A DNA stretch of 64,000 nt, from NCBI GenBank assembly GCA_009841115.1, contig VXML01000024.1, forward strand, positions 66,249 to 130,248. Direction: 5' to 3'. The stretch's first letter is position 1, and each line of letters begins with the position of its first letter. The position numbers and the translations under genes are program-made. Below the pieces are notes generated by a model. The model ran no database searches. It was not told the DNA's origin and saw only the letters and a program-made list of their open reading frames with translations. Of the stretch, positions 46,042 to 54,709 are shown piece by piece. The DNA is from Gemmatimonadota bacterium. GTDB taxonomy: Bacteria > Latescibacterota > UBA2968 > UBA8231.

Positions 46042-47064
46042 ATGAAGATCAGACCTATCGCCTTAGTCACCGTGATCTTGGCGCTGGTCGCGAGCAACGG
46101 ATGTGGGCCGCAGACTGCTGAATCTCCCGAAACCAGCCCAGCGCCGCTGGCCGAGGAGGAGGTCCGGTTGGGGTTTCTGGTGAAAATGCCGGAGGAACTG
46201 TGGTTTCAGAACGAATGGAAATTCGCCCAGCAGTGCGCCGATCAGTACGGGTTTGAACTGATCAAAATCGGCGTTCCAGACGGGGAGAAACTCCTCGCGG
46301 CTATTGATGTCCTCGCGGCCAAGGGAGCACAGGGCTTTGTCGTTTGCACACCCGACGTACGGCTGGGTCCAGCCGTGCTGGCCAAAGCCGGCAGCCACAA
46401 CATGAAAGTGTTCACAGTAGATGATCAGTTCGTCGGTGCGGACGGCGAGTTCATGGACGTTCCTTACATGGGCATTTCAGCCGTGGAAATCGGTCGCCAA
46501 GTGGGACGAGAACTCCACAAGGAGTTCACCAACCGCGGCTGGCCGTTGGAGGAAACGGGTGCGCTCGGAATTACGTTCGACGAACTCGACACTGCGCGCG
46601 ACCGCACCGATGGGACGATCGAAACGCTGATCGAGGCTGGCTTCCCACGGGAGCGCATCTACTTGGGGGCGGAGAAAACCACCGACATTCCAGGAGCGTT
46701 CGATGCGGCTAACATCGTTCTGACCAAGTACCCAGCGATCAAACGCTGGCTGGTGTTCTCGCTTAATGACGAAGGGGTTCTCGGCGCGGTGCGCGCCTTG
46801 GAAGGGCGTGGGTTTGGTGCAGCGGAGACCATTGGTATTGGCATTGGTGCTGGTACAGGGCTGACCGAGTTTGAGAAGGAGGAACCGACGGGGTATTTCG
46901 CAACCTGCATGATCAGCCCCCGCCGTCATGGGTACGAGACGACGGAACTGCTCTACAAATGGGTTAAAGAGGGCGTCGCTCCGCCTGCTGACACGCGCAC
47001 GGCAGGCGTTATGGCCTACCGCGATGACTACAAAGAAGTCCAGATAAAGCTGGGTCTCGATTAG
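46042..47064 (+). CDS. araF: Sugar ABC transporter substrate-binding lipoprotein, AraF-like
   Basis: RLGFLVKMPEELWFQNEWKFAQQCADQYGFELIKIGVPDGEKLLAAIDVLAAKGAQGFVVCTPDVRLG resembles arabinose-binding protein. Confidence 0.75.
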   Translation: MKIRPIALVTVILALVASNGCGPQTAESPETSPAPLAEEEVRLGFLVKMPEELWFQNEWKFAQQCADQYGFELIKIGVPDGEKLLAAIDVLAAKGAQGFVVCTPDVRLGPAVLAKAGSHNMKVFTVDDQFVGADGEFMDVPYMGISAVEIGRQVGRELHKEFTNRGWPLEETGALGITFDELDTARDRTDGTIETLIEAGFPRERIYLGAEKTTDIPGAFDAANIVLTKYPAIKRWLVFSLNDEGVLGAVRALEGRGFGAAETIGIGIGAGTGLTEFEKEEPTGYFATCMISPRRHGYETTELLYKWVKEGVAPPADTRTAGVMAYRDDYKEVQIKLGLD

Positions 47065-47073
47065 GTCTCGGTC

Positions 47074-48582
47074 TTGGAATCCTCGTCTCCCCCGGTAGTT
47101 GAGTTCCACGGCGTCTCAAAGACGTTTCCAGGAGTCCGCGCTTTAGAGGATGTCTCGTTTGCGGTCCGCCGAGGTGAAGTCCGCGCCCTGATCGGCGAGA
47201 ACGGGGCGGGAAAGTCCACGCTGCTGAAGATTTTGAGTGGCGTCCACCTGCCCGATGCTGGAAGCGTGGTTTTGGATGGGCGCGAACGAGTTTTTTATTC
47301 GACTGCGGAAGCCTTGGACGCCGGCGTCGCCGTCATCCATCAGGAACTCCAACTCGTCCCTGAAATGTCTGTGGCCGAAAACCTCTATCTCGGCCATCTC
47401 CCCTCAAGGCTAGGAGTCGTGGATCGCCAGCGTCTGCACGAAGCCGCGCATCGCGACTTGGAACGTTTGGGTGAAGCCATTGATCCCGCCGTCAAAGTCG
47501 GTCGCCTGCCCATCGCGCAACGGCAGATGGTCGAAATCGCCAAAGCCCTGACTCGCGGCGCACAGGTGTTGGCCTTAGACGAACCCACGAGCAGTCTTTC
47601 TGCCCGAGAAGTAGAACGCCTTTTTGCAACCGTGGCGGAACTCAAGCGCAACGGCTGTGCCGTGCTCTACGTCAGCCATCGCATGGACGAACTGTTTAGC
47701 GTGTGTGACTCTGCGACAGTCCTCCGGGATGGCCACCATGTTGAGACGTTTCTCGCCTTGGAAGGAGTCTCCCACGACCTGCTGGTCAACCGCATGGTCG
47801 GCCGCGATATCGAAGATGTTTTCGATTATCACTCCAGCACGCAGAAAGAGACTGCTTTAGAAGTTGTCGAGGTGGAGGGTGCGGGACTCTCAAGACCGGT
47901 CTCTTTCTCCGTCGCGAAAGGAGAGGTCGTCGGCCTATTTGGATTGATCGGCGCGGGCCGCAGCGAGTTGTTGCGCTTGGTGTTTGGCGCGGAACCCATG
48001 CAGGCTGGCGTGGTAAAAGTTTGCGATCGGCAAGTCCCGATCTCTTCCCCAAGCGATTCGATCCGCTCCGGCGTGGCCTTTTGCCCAGAAGACCGCAAAA
48101 AGGACGGCATTGTACCTACGGCGTCCGTGCTTGAGAACCTGAACTTGGTCGCCCGTGGTCGCATCGCCCGGCTGGGGCTTGTCGTCAACGATGCTTGGGA
48201 GAAACGCAACGCCCACGATCAGATTGAACGACTTGGGATTCGCACGCCGTCGGTGGCGCAGAAGATCGTCAACTTGTCTGGCGGAAATCAGCAAAAAACC
48301 ATTCTCGCACGGTGGCTGTCTGAGGACGTCAATGTGCTGCTGTTGGACGAGCCTACGCGCGGCGTAGATGTTGGTGCGAAGAGCGAGATCTACGCCATCA
48401 TCCGCGATCTGGCCGACCGTGGGGTGGGGGTGGTGTTGGCATCCAGCGATCTCCCGGAAGCCCTTGGCGTGGCGGATCGCCTGCTGGTGATGCGCGAAGG
48501 TGCTATCGTAGCTTCTATCGCCCGTGGCGAAGCCGATGAGGAAGAGGTCCTGCGATTGGCGCTACCGGCGTCTCCTGCTTGA
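47074..48582 (+). CDS. araG: Sugar ABC transporter ATP-binding protein (AraG/RbsA type, two NBDs)
   Basis: GENGAGKSTLLKILSGVHLPDAGSV; LSGGNQQKTILARWLSEDVNVLLLDEPTRGVDVGAK. Confidence 0.85.
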   Translation: MESSSPPVVEFHGVSKTFPGVRALEDVSFAVRRGEVRALIGENGAGKSTLLKILSGVHLPDAGSVVLDGRERVFYSTAEALDAGVAVIHQELQLVPEMSVAENLYLGHLPSRLGVVDRQRLHEAAHRDLERLGEAIDPAVKVGRLPIAQRQMVEIAKALTRGAQVLALDEPTSSLSAREVERLFATVAELKRNGCAVLYVSHRMDELFSVCDSATVLRDGHHVETFLALEGVSHDLLVNRMVGRDIEDVFDYHSSTQKETALEVVEVEGAGLSRPVSFSVAKGEVVGLFGLIGAGRSELLRLVFGAEPMQAGVVKVCDRQVPISSPSDSIRSGVAFCPEDRKKDGIVPTASVLENLNLVARGRIARLGLVVNDAWEKRNAHDQIERLGIRTPSVAQKIVNLSGGNQQKTILARWLSEDVNVLLLDEPTRGVDVGAKSEIYAIIRDLADRGVGVVLASSDLPEALGVADRLLVMREGAIVASIARGEADEEEVLRLALPASPA

Positions 48583-48606
48583 ACCTTGCTGACGGAGAAA
48601 AGAACG

Positions 48607-49575
48607 ATGACGAAATCCGCAAACTCGCCAACAGCTTCCCTCGGCGCGATGGCACTTCTCTGGGAGAAAGCTGGCATGCTGGTGGTTTTCGCTGTGCTGT
48701 TCGCGGCGTGCTCGCTGTTTGTCGAGGACTTTTTCTCGTGGGTAAACGTGAAGGGCTTGGCGTTAGCGGTGTCGCAGATCGGCATGGTTGGATGCACGAT
48801 GCTGTTCTGCTTGGCGTCGGGGGATTTCGATTTGTCAGTCGGATCGGTCGTGGCTTGCGCGGGCGTCGTAGCGGCGGTCGTGACTAATGCAATGGGCAGC
48901 GTCCTGTTGGGCATGTTGGCTGGCGTGTTGATCGGCGGTGCGGTCGGACTCTGCAACGGTGTCGTGATCTCGCGATTTCGCATTAATGCGCTGATTGCGA
49001 CGCTGGCGACAATGCAGATCGTACGCGGGTTGGGCTTCATCATCTCAGGTGGCCGGGCCGTCGGCGTCACCGATTCGGGATTCTTCGCCTTGGGGACGTC
49101 GTCGTTTTTGGGCGTTCCGACGCCGGTCTGGATTGCGCTGGTCTGCTTCGTGGTATTCGGACTTTTGCTCCAACGGACTACCTTTGGTCGCAATACCTTG
49201 GCCATTGGCGGCAACAAAGAGGCCGCCCGGCTCTCCGGTATCCCCGTCGCGCGGCTCAAGACGATCATCTTCAGCATCCAGGGTCTGATGGCTGGGTTTG
49301 CGGGGGTGGTCCTCGCCTCGCGCATGACTAGCGGACAGCCGAAGCCTCCTGAGATGTTCGAACTCCAAGTCATCTCGGCCTGCGTCTTGGGTGGTGTGTC
49401 TTTGACTGGTGGCGTGGGATCAATCGGCTGTGTCATAGCGGGTGTTCTCATCATGGGCGTAGTTGAGAACGCCTTAAACCTGCTCAATGTCCCGACGTTC
49501 TATCAAAACGTGGTTCGAGGCTTCATCCTATTGGTCGCCGTCATGCTCGATCAACTCAAAAACCGCGCACGGTAG
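48607..49575 (+). CDS. araH: Sugar ABC transporter permease (AraH/RbsC type)
   Basis: GDFDLSVGSVVACAGVVAAVV; IATLATMQIVRGLGFIISGGRAVGV; GGVSLTGGVGSIGCVIAGVLIMGVVENALNLL. Confidence 0.82.
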   Translation: MTKSANSPTASLGAMALLWEKAGMLVVFAVLFAACSLFVEDFFSWVNVKGLALAVSQIGMVGCTMLFCLASGDFDLSVGSVVACAGVVAAVVTNAMGSVLLGMLAGVLIGGAVGLCNGVVISRFRINALIATLATMQIVRGLGFIISGGRAVGVTDSGFFALGTSSFLGVPTPVWIALVCFVVFGLLLQRTTFGRNTLAIGGNKEAARLSGIPVARLKTIIFSIQGLMAGFAGVVLASRMTSGQPKPPEMFELQVISACVLGGVSLTGGVGSIGCVIAGVLIMGVVENALNLLNVPTFYQNVVRGFILLVAVMLDQLKNRAR

Positions 49576-49729
49576 CTCTCCCGGCTGCCGCCGATGAGTT
49601 TGACCACTCGGCAGATTCGGAGGTATATTGCGGCCCATATTCCCGTTGGCATGTCCGGCGACTCACTTCCTTTTTTGAGTCCCCAAAGCTAAATCTGTAT
49701 CATCGCTAGATAACGACAAGGAGCGCTAA

Positions 49730-50881
49730 ATGGATAAAGTGCGAATCGGTATTATTGGCTTCGGCGGCATGGGTAGCAGCCACGCTACCTATCTTTCCCA
49801 AGGTCAAATTGCCGGTGCAGAACTCGCGGCTGTAGCTGACGTCGATCCGGCCCGGCTCGCGGGCGTGCAGGAAAAATATGGAGAGGGCGTGCAAGCGTTT
49901 GCTGGGGCCGACGCTCTGTTTGCGGCCCAATGCGTGGACGCTGTGATCGTCGCCACCCCCCACTACTTCCACCCCCCGCTGGTGATCCAGGCGCTCGAAA
50001 ACGGCCTGCACGCGATGAGCGAGAAGCCAGCCGGGGTTTATACGCGCCAAGTCCGCGAGATGAACGAGGCCGCAGCCAAAAGTGACCGGGTCTTTGGCAT
50101 GATGTTCAACCAGCGCGCGCGTGGCGAGCACCAGAAGCTGAAGTCCCTCGTCGAGTCTGGCGAACTGGGACCGATTCGGCGCACGATTTACATCATCAAC
50201 AACTGGTTCCGCGCCCAGAGCTACTACGATTCGGGCGGCTGGCGGGCGACTTGGTCCGGCGAAGGCGGCGGCGTGTTGGCCAATCAATGCCCGCACAACC
50301 TCGACCTATGGCAGTGGATCTGCGGAATGCCGCAGCGGGTGCGGGCCTTTTGCCGCTTTGGGCAATACCACGACATTGAGGTCGAAGATGACGTAACGGC
50401 CTATGTCGAATACGAGAACGGTGCTACGGGTGTTTTTATCACCTCTACGGGCGAGGCCCCAGGGACCAATCGGCTGGAGATTTCAGCGGACCGCGGCAAG
50501 GTGGTGTTGGAAGGTGGCAAAATCACCTTTTGGCGCACGACGGAGTCGGCGAGCAAGTTCCTCGTGGAGTGGCCGCATGGGTTTGGCAGCCCAGAGGTCT
50601 GGAAGTGCGAGATCCCGGGCGGCGGTGGCGAGGAGCACAAGGGGATTACCCAAAACTGGGTGCAGGCCATCCGCACGGGGTCACCGCTGTTGGCTGCGGG
50701 GACCGAGGGGATCAACGGCGTGGAGTTGTCCAACGCGATGTTGCTTTCGACGTGGACGGACGATTGGGTGCCTATTCCGGTGGATGAGGATTTGTACTAC
50801 GAGGAGTTGCAAAAGCGGGTGGCTACCTCCAAGGTAAAGGAGGAAAGCGGAAAGGTGATGGACGTGCAGGGGACGTTTTAA
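49730..50881 (+). CDS. Gfo/Idh/MocA family oxidoreductase
   Basis: VRIGIIGFGGMGSSHATYL; MSEKPAGVYTRQVREMNEAA; GVLANQCPHNLDLWQWICG. Confidence 0.9.
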   Translation: MDKVRIGIIGFGGMGSSHATYLSQGQIAGAELAAVADVDPARLAGVQEKYGEGVQAFAGADALFAAQCVDAVIVATPHYFHPPLVIQALENGLHAMSEKPAGVYTRQVREMNEAAAKSDRVFGMMFNQRARGEHQKLKSLVESGELGPIRRTIYIINNWFRAQSYYDSGGWRATWSGEGGGVLANQCPHNLDLWQWICGMPQRVRAFCRFGQYHDIEVEDDVTAYVEYENGATGVFITSTGEAPGTNRLEISADRGKVVLEGGKITFWRTTESASKFLVEWPHGFGSPEVWKCEIPGGGGEEHKGITQNWVQAIRTGSPLLAAGTEGINGVELSNAMLLSTWTDDWVPIPVDEDLYYEELQKRVATSKVKEESGKVMDVQGTF

Positions 50882-50942
50882 TACCAAGAGAGCGGCAGGG
50901 AGTTGTGCTCGCCGCTGGCTCGAATTTTGGAAGGAGGGAACC

Positions 50943-51728
50943 GTGAAACTTGCGTTGATGTCAGGAAATCTGCTGTCGTCGGCAGAGATGCGGTCCGAGG
51001 GATTCGAGGCGGTGCAGATGTTTTTCGGCGGGGGAGCGGACGGGGATGCGCGGGATCCGTCTGCGGAGGATATCGACAAAGCGCTACAGGCGGCCGACAT
51101 TGCGCTGGCGGCGATGACCTTGCACGTCGACCTAGTCGGGCCAAAGGGGATGGTCCGGGAGGATGTCACAAGGTTGATGCGCTGCGTGCAGAAGACCGCA
51201 GCACTCGAAGAGCGTTTCGGCGACAACCCGCGACCAGTGCTGGTGTGGCATCCGTCGGGATATCCAGAAGAGGACGTTGATGACCGGGCGGTGTTCGAGG
51301 GGCTATGCAACGGGCTGATGACGGCCTGCGCGACTGCGGAGCGGCTTGGCATTGTCATCGCGGTGGAAATGACGCGGGCGGGGAGTGTTGACGGAGCGGA
51401 GCGCTTTTGGCGATTGCAGGATCGGGTGGGATCCAAGGCGCTCAAGGTCTGCATGGACGCGGCGAACTTCGTGCCCGACCGCACTCCGCTGGTACGCGCA
51501 GTGCGGATGCTCGGCCCCGATATTGCAATCGCCCACGGCAAGGACGCGCGCTTTGCCGAAAACGGCGAGGTCGTTGACTACGGGCCGACGGGGTCGGGGT
51601 GCTTGGATTATCCAGTCTATATCGACGCGTTACAGGAGTGGGCGCAGGCGTCCTATTTCGTCTTAGAGTACTACAGAAATCGCGATGATCTGTTGAAGGC
51701 GCGCGATACTGTGCGGGCCTGTTTGTAG
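50943..51728 (+). CDS. Sugar phosphate isomerase/epimerase (xylose isomerase-like TIM barrel)
   Basis: GIVIAVEMTRAGSVDGAERFWRLQDRVGSKALKVCMDAANFVP; IAIAHGKDARF. Confidence 0.75.
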   Translation: MKLALMSGNLLSSAEMRSEGFEAVQMFFGGGADGDARDPSAEDIDKALQAADIALAAMTLHVDLVGPKGMVREDVTRLMRCVQKTAALEERFGDNPRPVLVWHPSGYPEEDVDDRAVFEGLCNGLMTACATAERLGIVIAVEMTRAGSVDGAERFWRLQDRVGSKALKVCMDAANFVPDRTPLVRAVRMLGPDIAIAHGKDARFAENGEVVDYGPTGSGCLDYPVYIDALQEWAQASYFVLEYYRNRDDLLKARDTVRACL

Positions 51729-51763
51729 ATTTCAGCCTCTCTTAAAATTGCCGGACATATACT

Positions 51764-52834
51764 GTGAAAGAAATCGCTGTTACAAACTTCTATTCTTGGT
51801 CCATCTTCAGCCAAGAGCGTCAGATTGACTTCAACGGTCATCTGTGGGTGCGGGAAGAGGGCAATGTCCTGATTGATCCAGTGCCCATGACAGCGGCTGA
51901 CTTGGAGCAGTTCGACCAATTGGGCGGGGCCGCTTGGATCGTGCTGACCAATCGCGATCATGAGCGCGAAGCCGCTTTTTTCCAAGACCGCACTGGTGCT
52001 CGCATTGCCGCTCACCGCGCCGACGCCGACTCGTTTGATCAGCCACCGGACCGCCGGTTGGACGATGGCGAGGAGATCGTCCCTGGACTCCAGGTGGTGC
52101 ATTTGGCGCACGGCAAGAGTCCGGGGGAAATCGCCTTGTACTGGCCGGGTCTTAAGCTAGTCTTAGCGGGCGATCTGGTAGTCGGTGCGCCACTGGGCCG
52201 CATTACTTTGCTGCCGGACGCCAAGCTCGCCGATCCGCCACAAGCGGCCTTGGGCTTGCGCAAATTGTTGCAGCTCGATTTTGACGCTCTGTTGATGGGC
52301 GATGGGCACTCCGTTCTACACGACGCCCGCCGACTGTTGCTCGAATGTCTGGAGGAACGGACCGACATTTACATCAATAAGATCAATGTAGAGGATATTC
52401 CTTGGACGTCGGGGGGTGGACCTGCGGGCTACCGCTGGGAAATCAAGGATATCGACCCGCTCATCGGTGGCCAGCATCTGGGCTACTGCCTCTTCCGCCT
52501 GTCCGCTGGCCAGTCGATCTGTCCGCAGCACTTTCATCACTTTGAAGAGGAAATGTTCTACATCCTCGAAGGGGCCTGTACGCTGATCAGTCCCCAAGGT
52601 CCAGTGGCGGTAGAACAGGGTGACTTTATCGCCTTCCCACCCGGTCCCCGCAGCGCTCACAAGTTCACCAATCAAGGCCAGCAACCCTGTGTGCTCTTGG
52701 CCTTGAGCAATGTCCTGCCGCACGATTTGGCCCAATATCCCGATTCCGACAAAGTTAACATCCGTTCCTTAGACCGACAGCGCATTTTCCGCCGCGCCGA
52801 CGCGGTGGATTACTGGTCGGGTGAAACGGATTGA
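51764..52834 (+). CDS. Fusion: metallo-beta-lactamase-fold N-terminus + cupin C-terminus
   Basis: N-term GHLWVREEGNVLIDPVPM..VLTNRDHEREAAFF..GLKLVLAGDLV..LLMGDGHSVLHDA; C-term ICPQHFHHFEEEMFYILEGACTLISPQGPVAVEQGDFIAFPPG cupin. GTG start. Confidence 0.75.
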   Translation: MKEIAVTNFYSWSIFSQERQIDFNGHLWVREEGNVLIDPVPMTAADLEQFDQLGGAAWIVLTNRDHEREAAFFQDRTGARIAAHRADADSFDQPPDRRLDDGEEIVPGLQVVHLAHGKSPGEIALYWPGLKLVLAGDLVVGAPLGRITLLPDAKLADPPQAALGLRKLLQLDFDALLMGDGHSVLHDARRLLLECLEERTDIYINKINVEDIPWTSGGGPAGYRWEIKDIDPLIGGQHLGYCLFRLSAGQSICPQHFHHFEEEMFYILEGACTLISPQGPVAVEQGDFIAFPPGPRSAHKFTNQGQQPCVLLALSNVLPHDLAQYPDSDKVNIRSLDRQRIFRRADAVDYWSGETD

Positions 52835-52843
52835 GAGGGTAAT

Positions 52844-53587
52844 ATGAGCAACGTTTTGCGACTGAATCTGCGTTCCCAGTGCCTTGCACAAGACGATGGT
52901 GGCCACGCTATCTGGCAGGTGCAGACTAGTACTCAAGAATGGGCGGCGGATCAGACCGCGCTCTTGCTGTGCGACGTGTGGAACGGCCATTGGTGTCGCG
53001 GTGCGGTCGAGCGCCTCGACGCTATGATAGAGCGGATGGACGCAGTGGTCCGGGTGGTGCGTGCGGCTGGTGGCCTGATTGTCCACGCGCCTTCGGATAC
53101 CATGGATTTTTACGCCGATGCGCCAGCGCGTCAGCGCGCGATTGCGGCCTCTCAGGTTGCGCCGCCGCCCGACGCCGAGCGTCCAGATCCGCCCTTGCCG
53201 GTGGATGCCTCAGATCACGGGTCGGATACGGGCGAGACCGAGACCTACAAGGCTTGGGATCGGCAGCATTCGGGGATTGGGATCGACCAAGAGCGGGATA
53301 TTATTTCGGATAAGGGGACGGAGGTGTATAGCTATTTGCAGCACCAAGGGATTGCCCATCTACTGATTATGGGCGTCCATACCAATATGTGCGTTTTGCA
53401 TCGGACTTTTGCCATTAAGCAAATGGTGCGCTGGGGAGTGGATGTGGCATTGATCCGCGACTTGACTGACGCGATGTACAATCCGGCTATGCCGCCGTAT
53501 GTCAGCCACGACGCAGGTACGGGCTTGGTGGTCGAGTTTATCGAAAAATTTTGGTGTCCGAGCGTGGAGAGCAAAGATATTATATAA
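52844..53587 (+). CDS. Isochorismatase/nicotinamidase-like cysteine hydrolase
   Basis: TALLLCDVWNGHWC; GIAHLLIMGVHTNMCVLHRTFAIKQMVRWGVDVALIRDLTDAMYNP. Confidence 0.85.
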   Translation: MSNVLRLNLRSQCLAQDDGGHAIWQVQTSTQEWAADQTALLLCDVWNGHWCRGAVERLDAMIERMDAVVRVVRAAGGLIVHAPSDTMDFYADAPARQRAIAASQVAPPPDAERPDPPLPVDASDHGSDTGETETYKAWDRQHSGIGIDQERDIISDKGTEVYSYLQHQGIAHLLIMGVHTNMCVLHRTFAIKQMVRWGVDVALIRDLTDAMYNPAMPPYVSHDAGTGLVVEFIEKFWCPSVESKDII

Positions 53588-53677
53588 TAATATCAGGGGT
53601 ACATCGCGCCCCATTAACCAAGGTCGCCTATGCACAGGCGATTCGCACCCAAAAGCAAACCCAAAGGAGGTGCTTTT

Positions 53678-54574
53678 ATGCGACTCATCAGTACGTTTTG
53701 CCTCATGCTGGCCCTTGTACTGGCCGGTACTGCCCATGCCCACATCGGCGAAAAGGTCTTTCTGATCTTCGAGATTCCGGACGCCGATTTGGGAGATATC
53801 GACCTCTTCGATGGGGATATCTCCGACTGGGAGGACGTGGTCGGCGATGCTTCGCTCACGCCTGAGGATTTTTTCGCTGATCCAACCGTCGGCGATGGTG
53901 CCCAGTACGATCCGGCCGATATGGACTATCGGGTTTGGCTGGGCTGGAACAACACCAACAATCGGCTCTACCTCGCAGCCGAGCGCACCGACAATGTGTA
54001 CATCAACGAGTACGCCGGCGGCGCGCCCGCCTCGGTGTGGCAGCACGATTCGGTCGAGTTCATGGTGGATGGCGACCATTCCGGTGGCCAGTACAATTTC
54101 GGCAACAGCGAAACCATGACCGACGAGGAAAAGGCGCTCAACCAGAACCGCCAGGCCCAGAAGTGGAACGCGATTTTCGATTCGCCTGACGGGCGATTTT
54201 TGGGCTATCCCGGCCGGGCCGATTGGCTCAACTCGCCGCCCTTGAGCGATGGCGGCGGCGCGTCGGTCGGCGAAGGGCCGACCACGTCGGTCCTCGAAAT
54301 CTACGTCACTCCCTATGACGATATCGTCTTCAGCGATCAGGCTGCCAGCGTGGCCACGGATCTAGAGGCCGGTAACATCATCGGCTTCCAGATCGCCATG
54401 CCCGACTTCGACGAAGCCCCCCAACAGTACCGGGGCTATCACACCCTCTCAGGCCAAGCGGCAACCTTCCGCTTTGCCGAGCGCTTCGTCGATGGCCAGC
54501 TAGTCGGTGCCGGCGACGCTACTGCGGTGGCCGACCGGTCGTGGGCGCGGATCAAGGCGAGTTTTAGCGAGTAG
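53678..54574 (+). CDS. Secreted CBM9/DOMON-like protein, paralog C
   Basis: Start after aaaggaggtgctttt; signal peptide ..LAGTAHAHIG; DGDISDWEDVV, HDSVEFMVDGDHSGGQ, C-term SWARIKASFSE. Confidence 0.65.
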   Translation: MRLISTFCLMLALVLAGTAHAHIGEKVFLIFEIPDADLGDIDLFDGDISDWEDVVGDASLTPEDFFADPTVGDGAQYDPADMDYRVWLGWNNTNNRLYLAAERTDNVYINEYAGGAPASVWQHDSVEFMVDGDHSGGQYNFGNSETMTDEEKALNQNRQAQKWNAIFDSPDGRFLGYPGRADWLNSPPLSDGGGASVGEGPTTSVLEIYVTPYDDIVFSDQAASVATDLEAGNIIGFQIAMPDFDEAPQQYRGYHTLSGQAATFRFAERFVDGQLVGAGDATAVADRSWARIKASFSE

Positions 54575-54595
54575 GTTTTCTACTTCTTTTTACCG

Positions 54596-54645
54596 CCCTA
54601 TGCGAGAGAGGCAGCACTTCTCTCGCATAGGGTAATTTTATCTTT
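54596..54645 (+). terminator. Hairpin terminator downstream of paralog C
   Basis: ccctatgcgagaga (54596-54609) / tctctcgcataggg (54619-54632): perfect 14-bp stem, 9-nt loop, then taattttatcttt. Confidence 0.85.
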
Positions 54646-54709
54646 GAAGCCAAGCCGTCTGGAAATTCTTGGTGTGCCTCAAGTGCGAGTGGACGGTTTC
54701 TAAGGGCCG

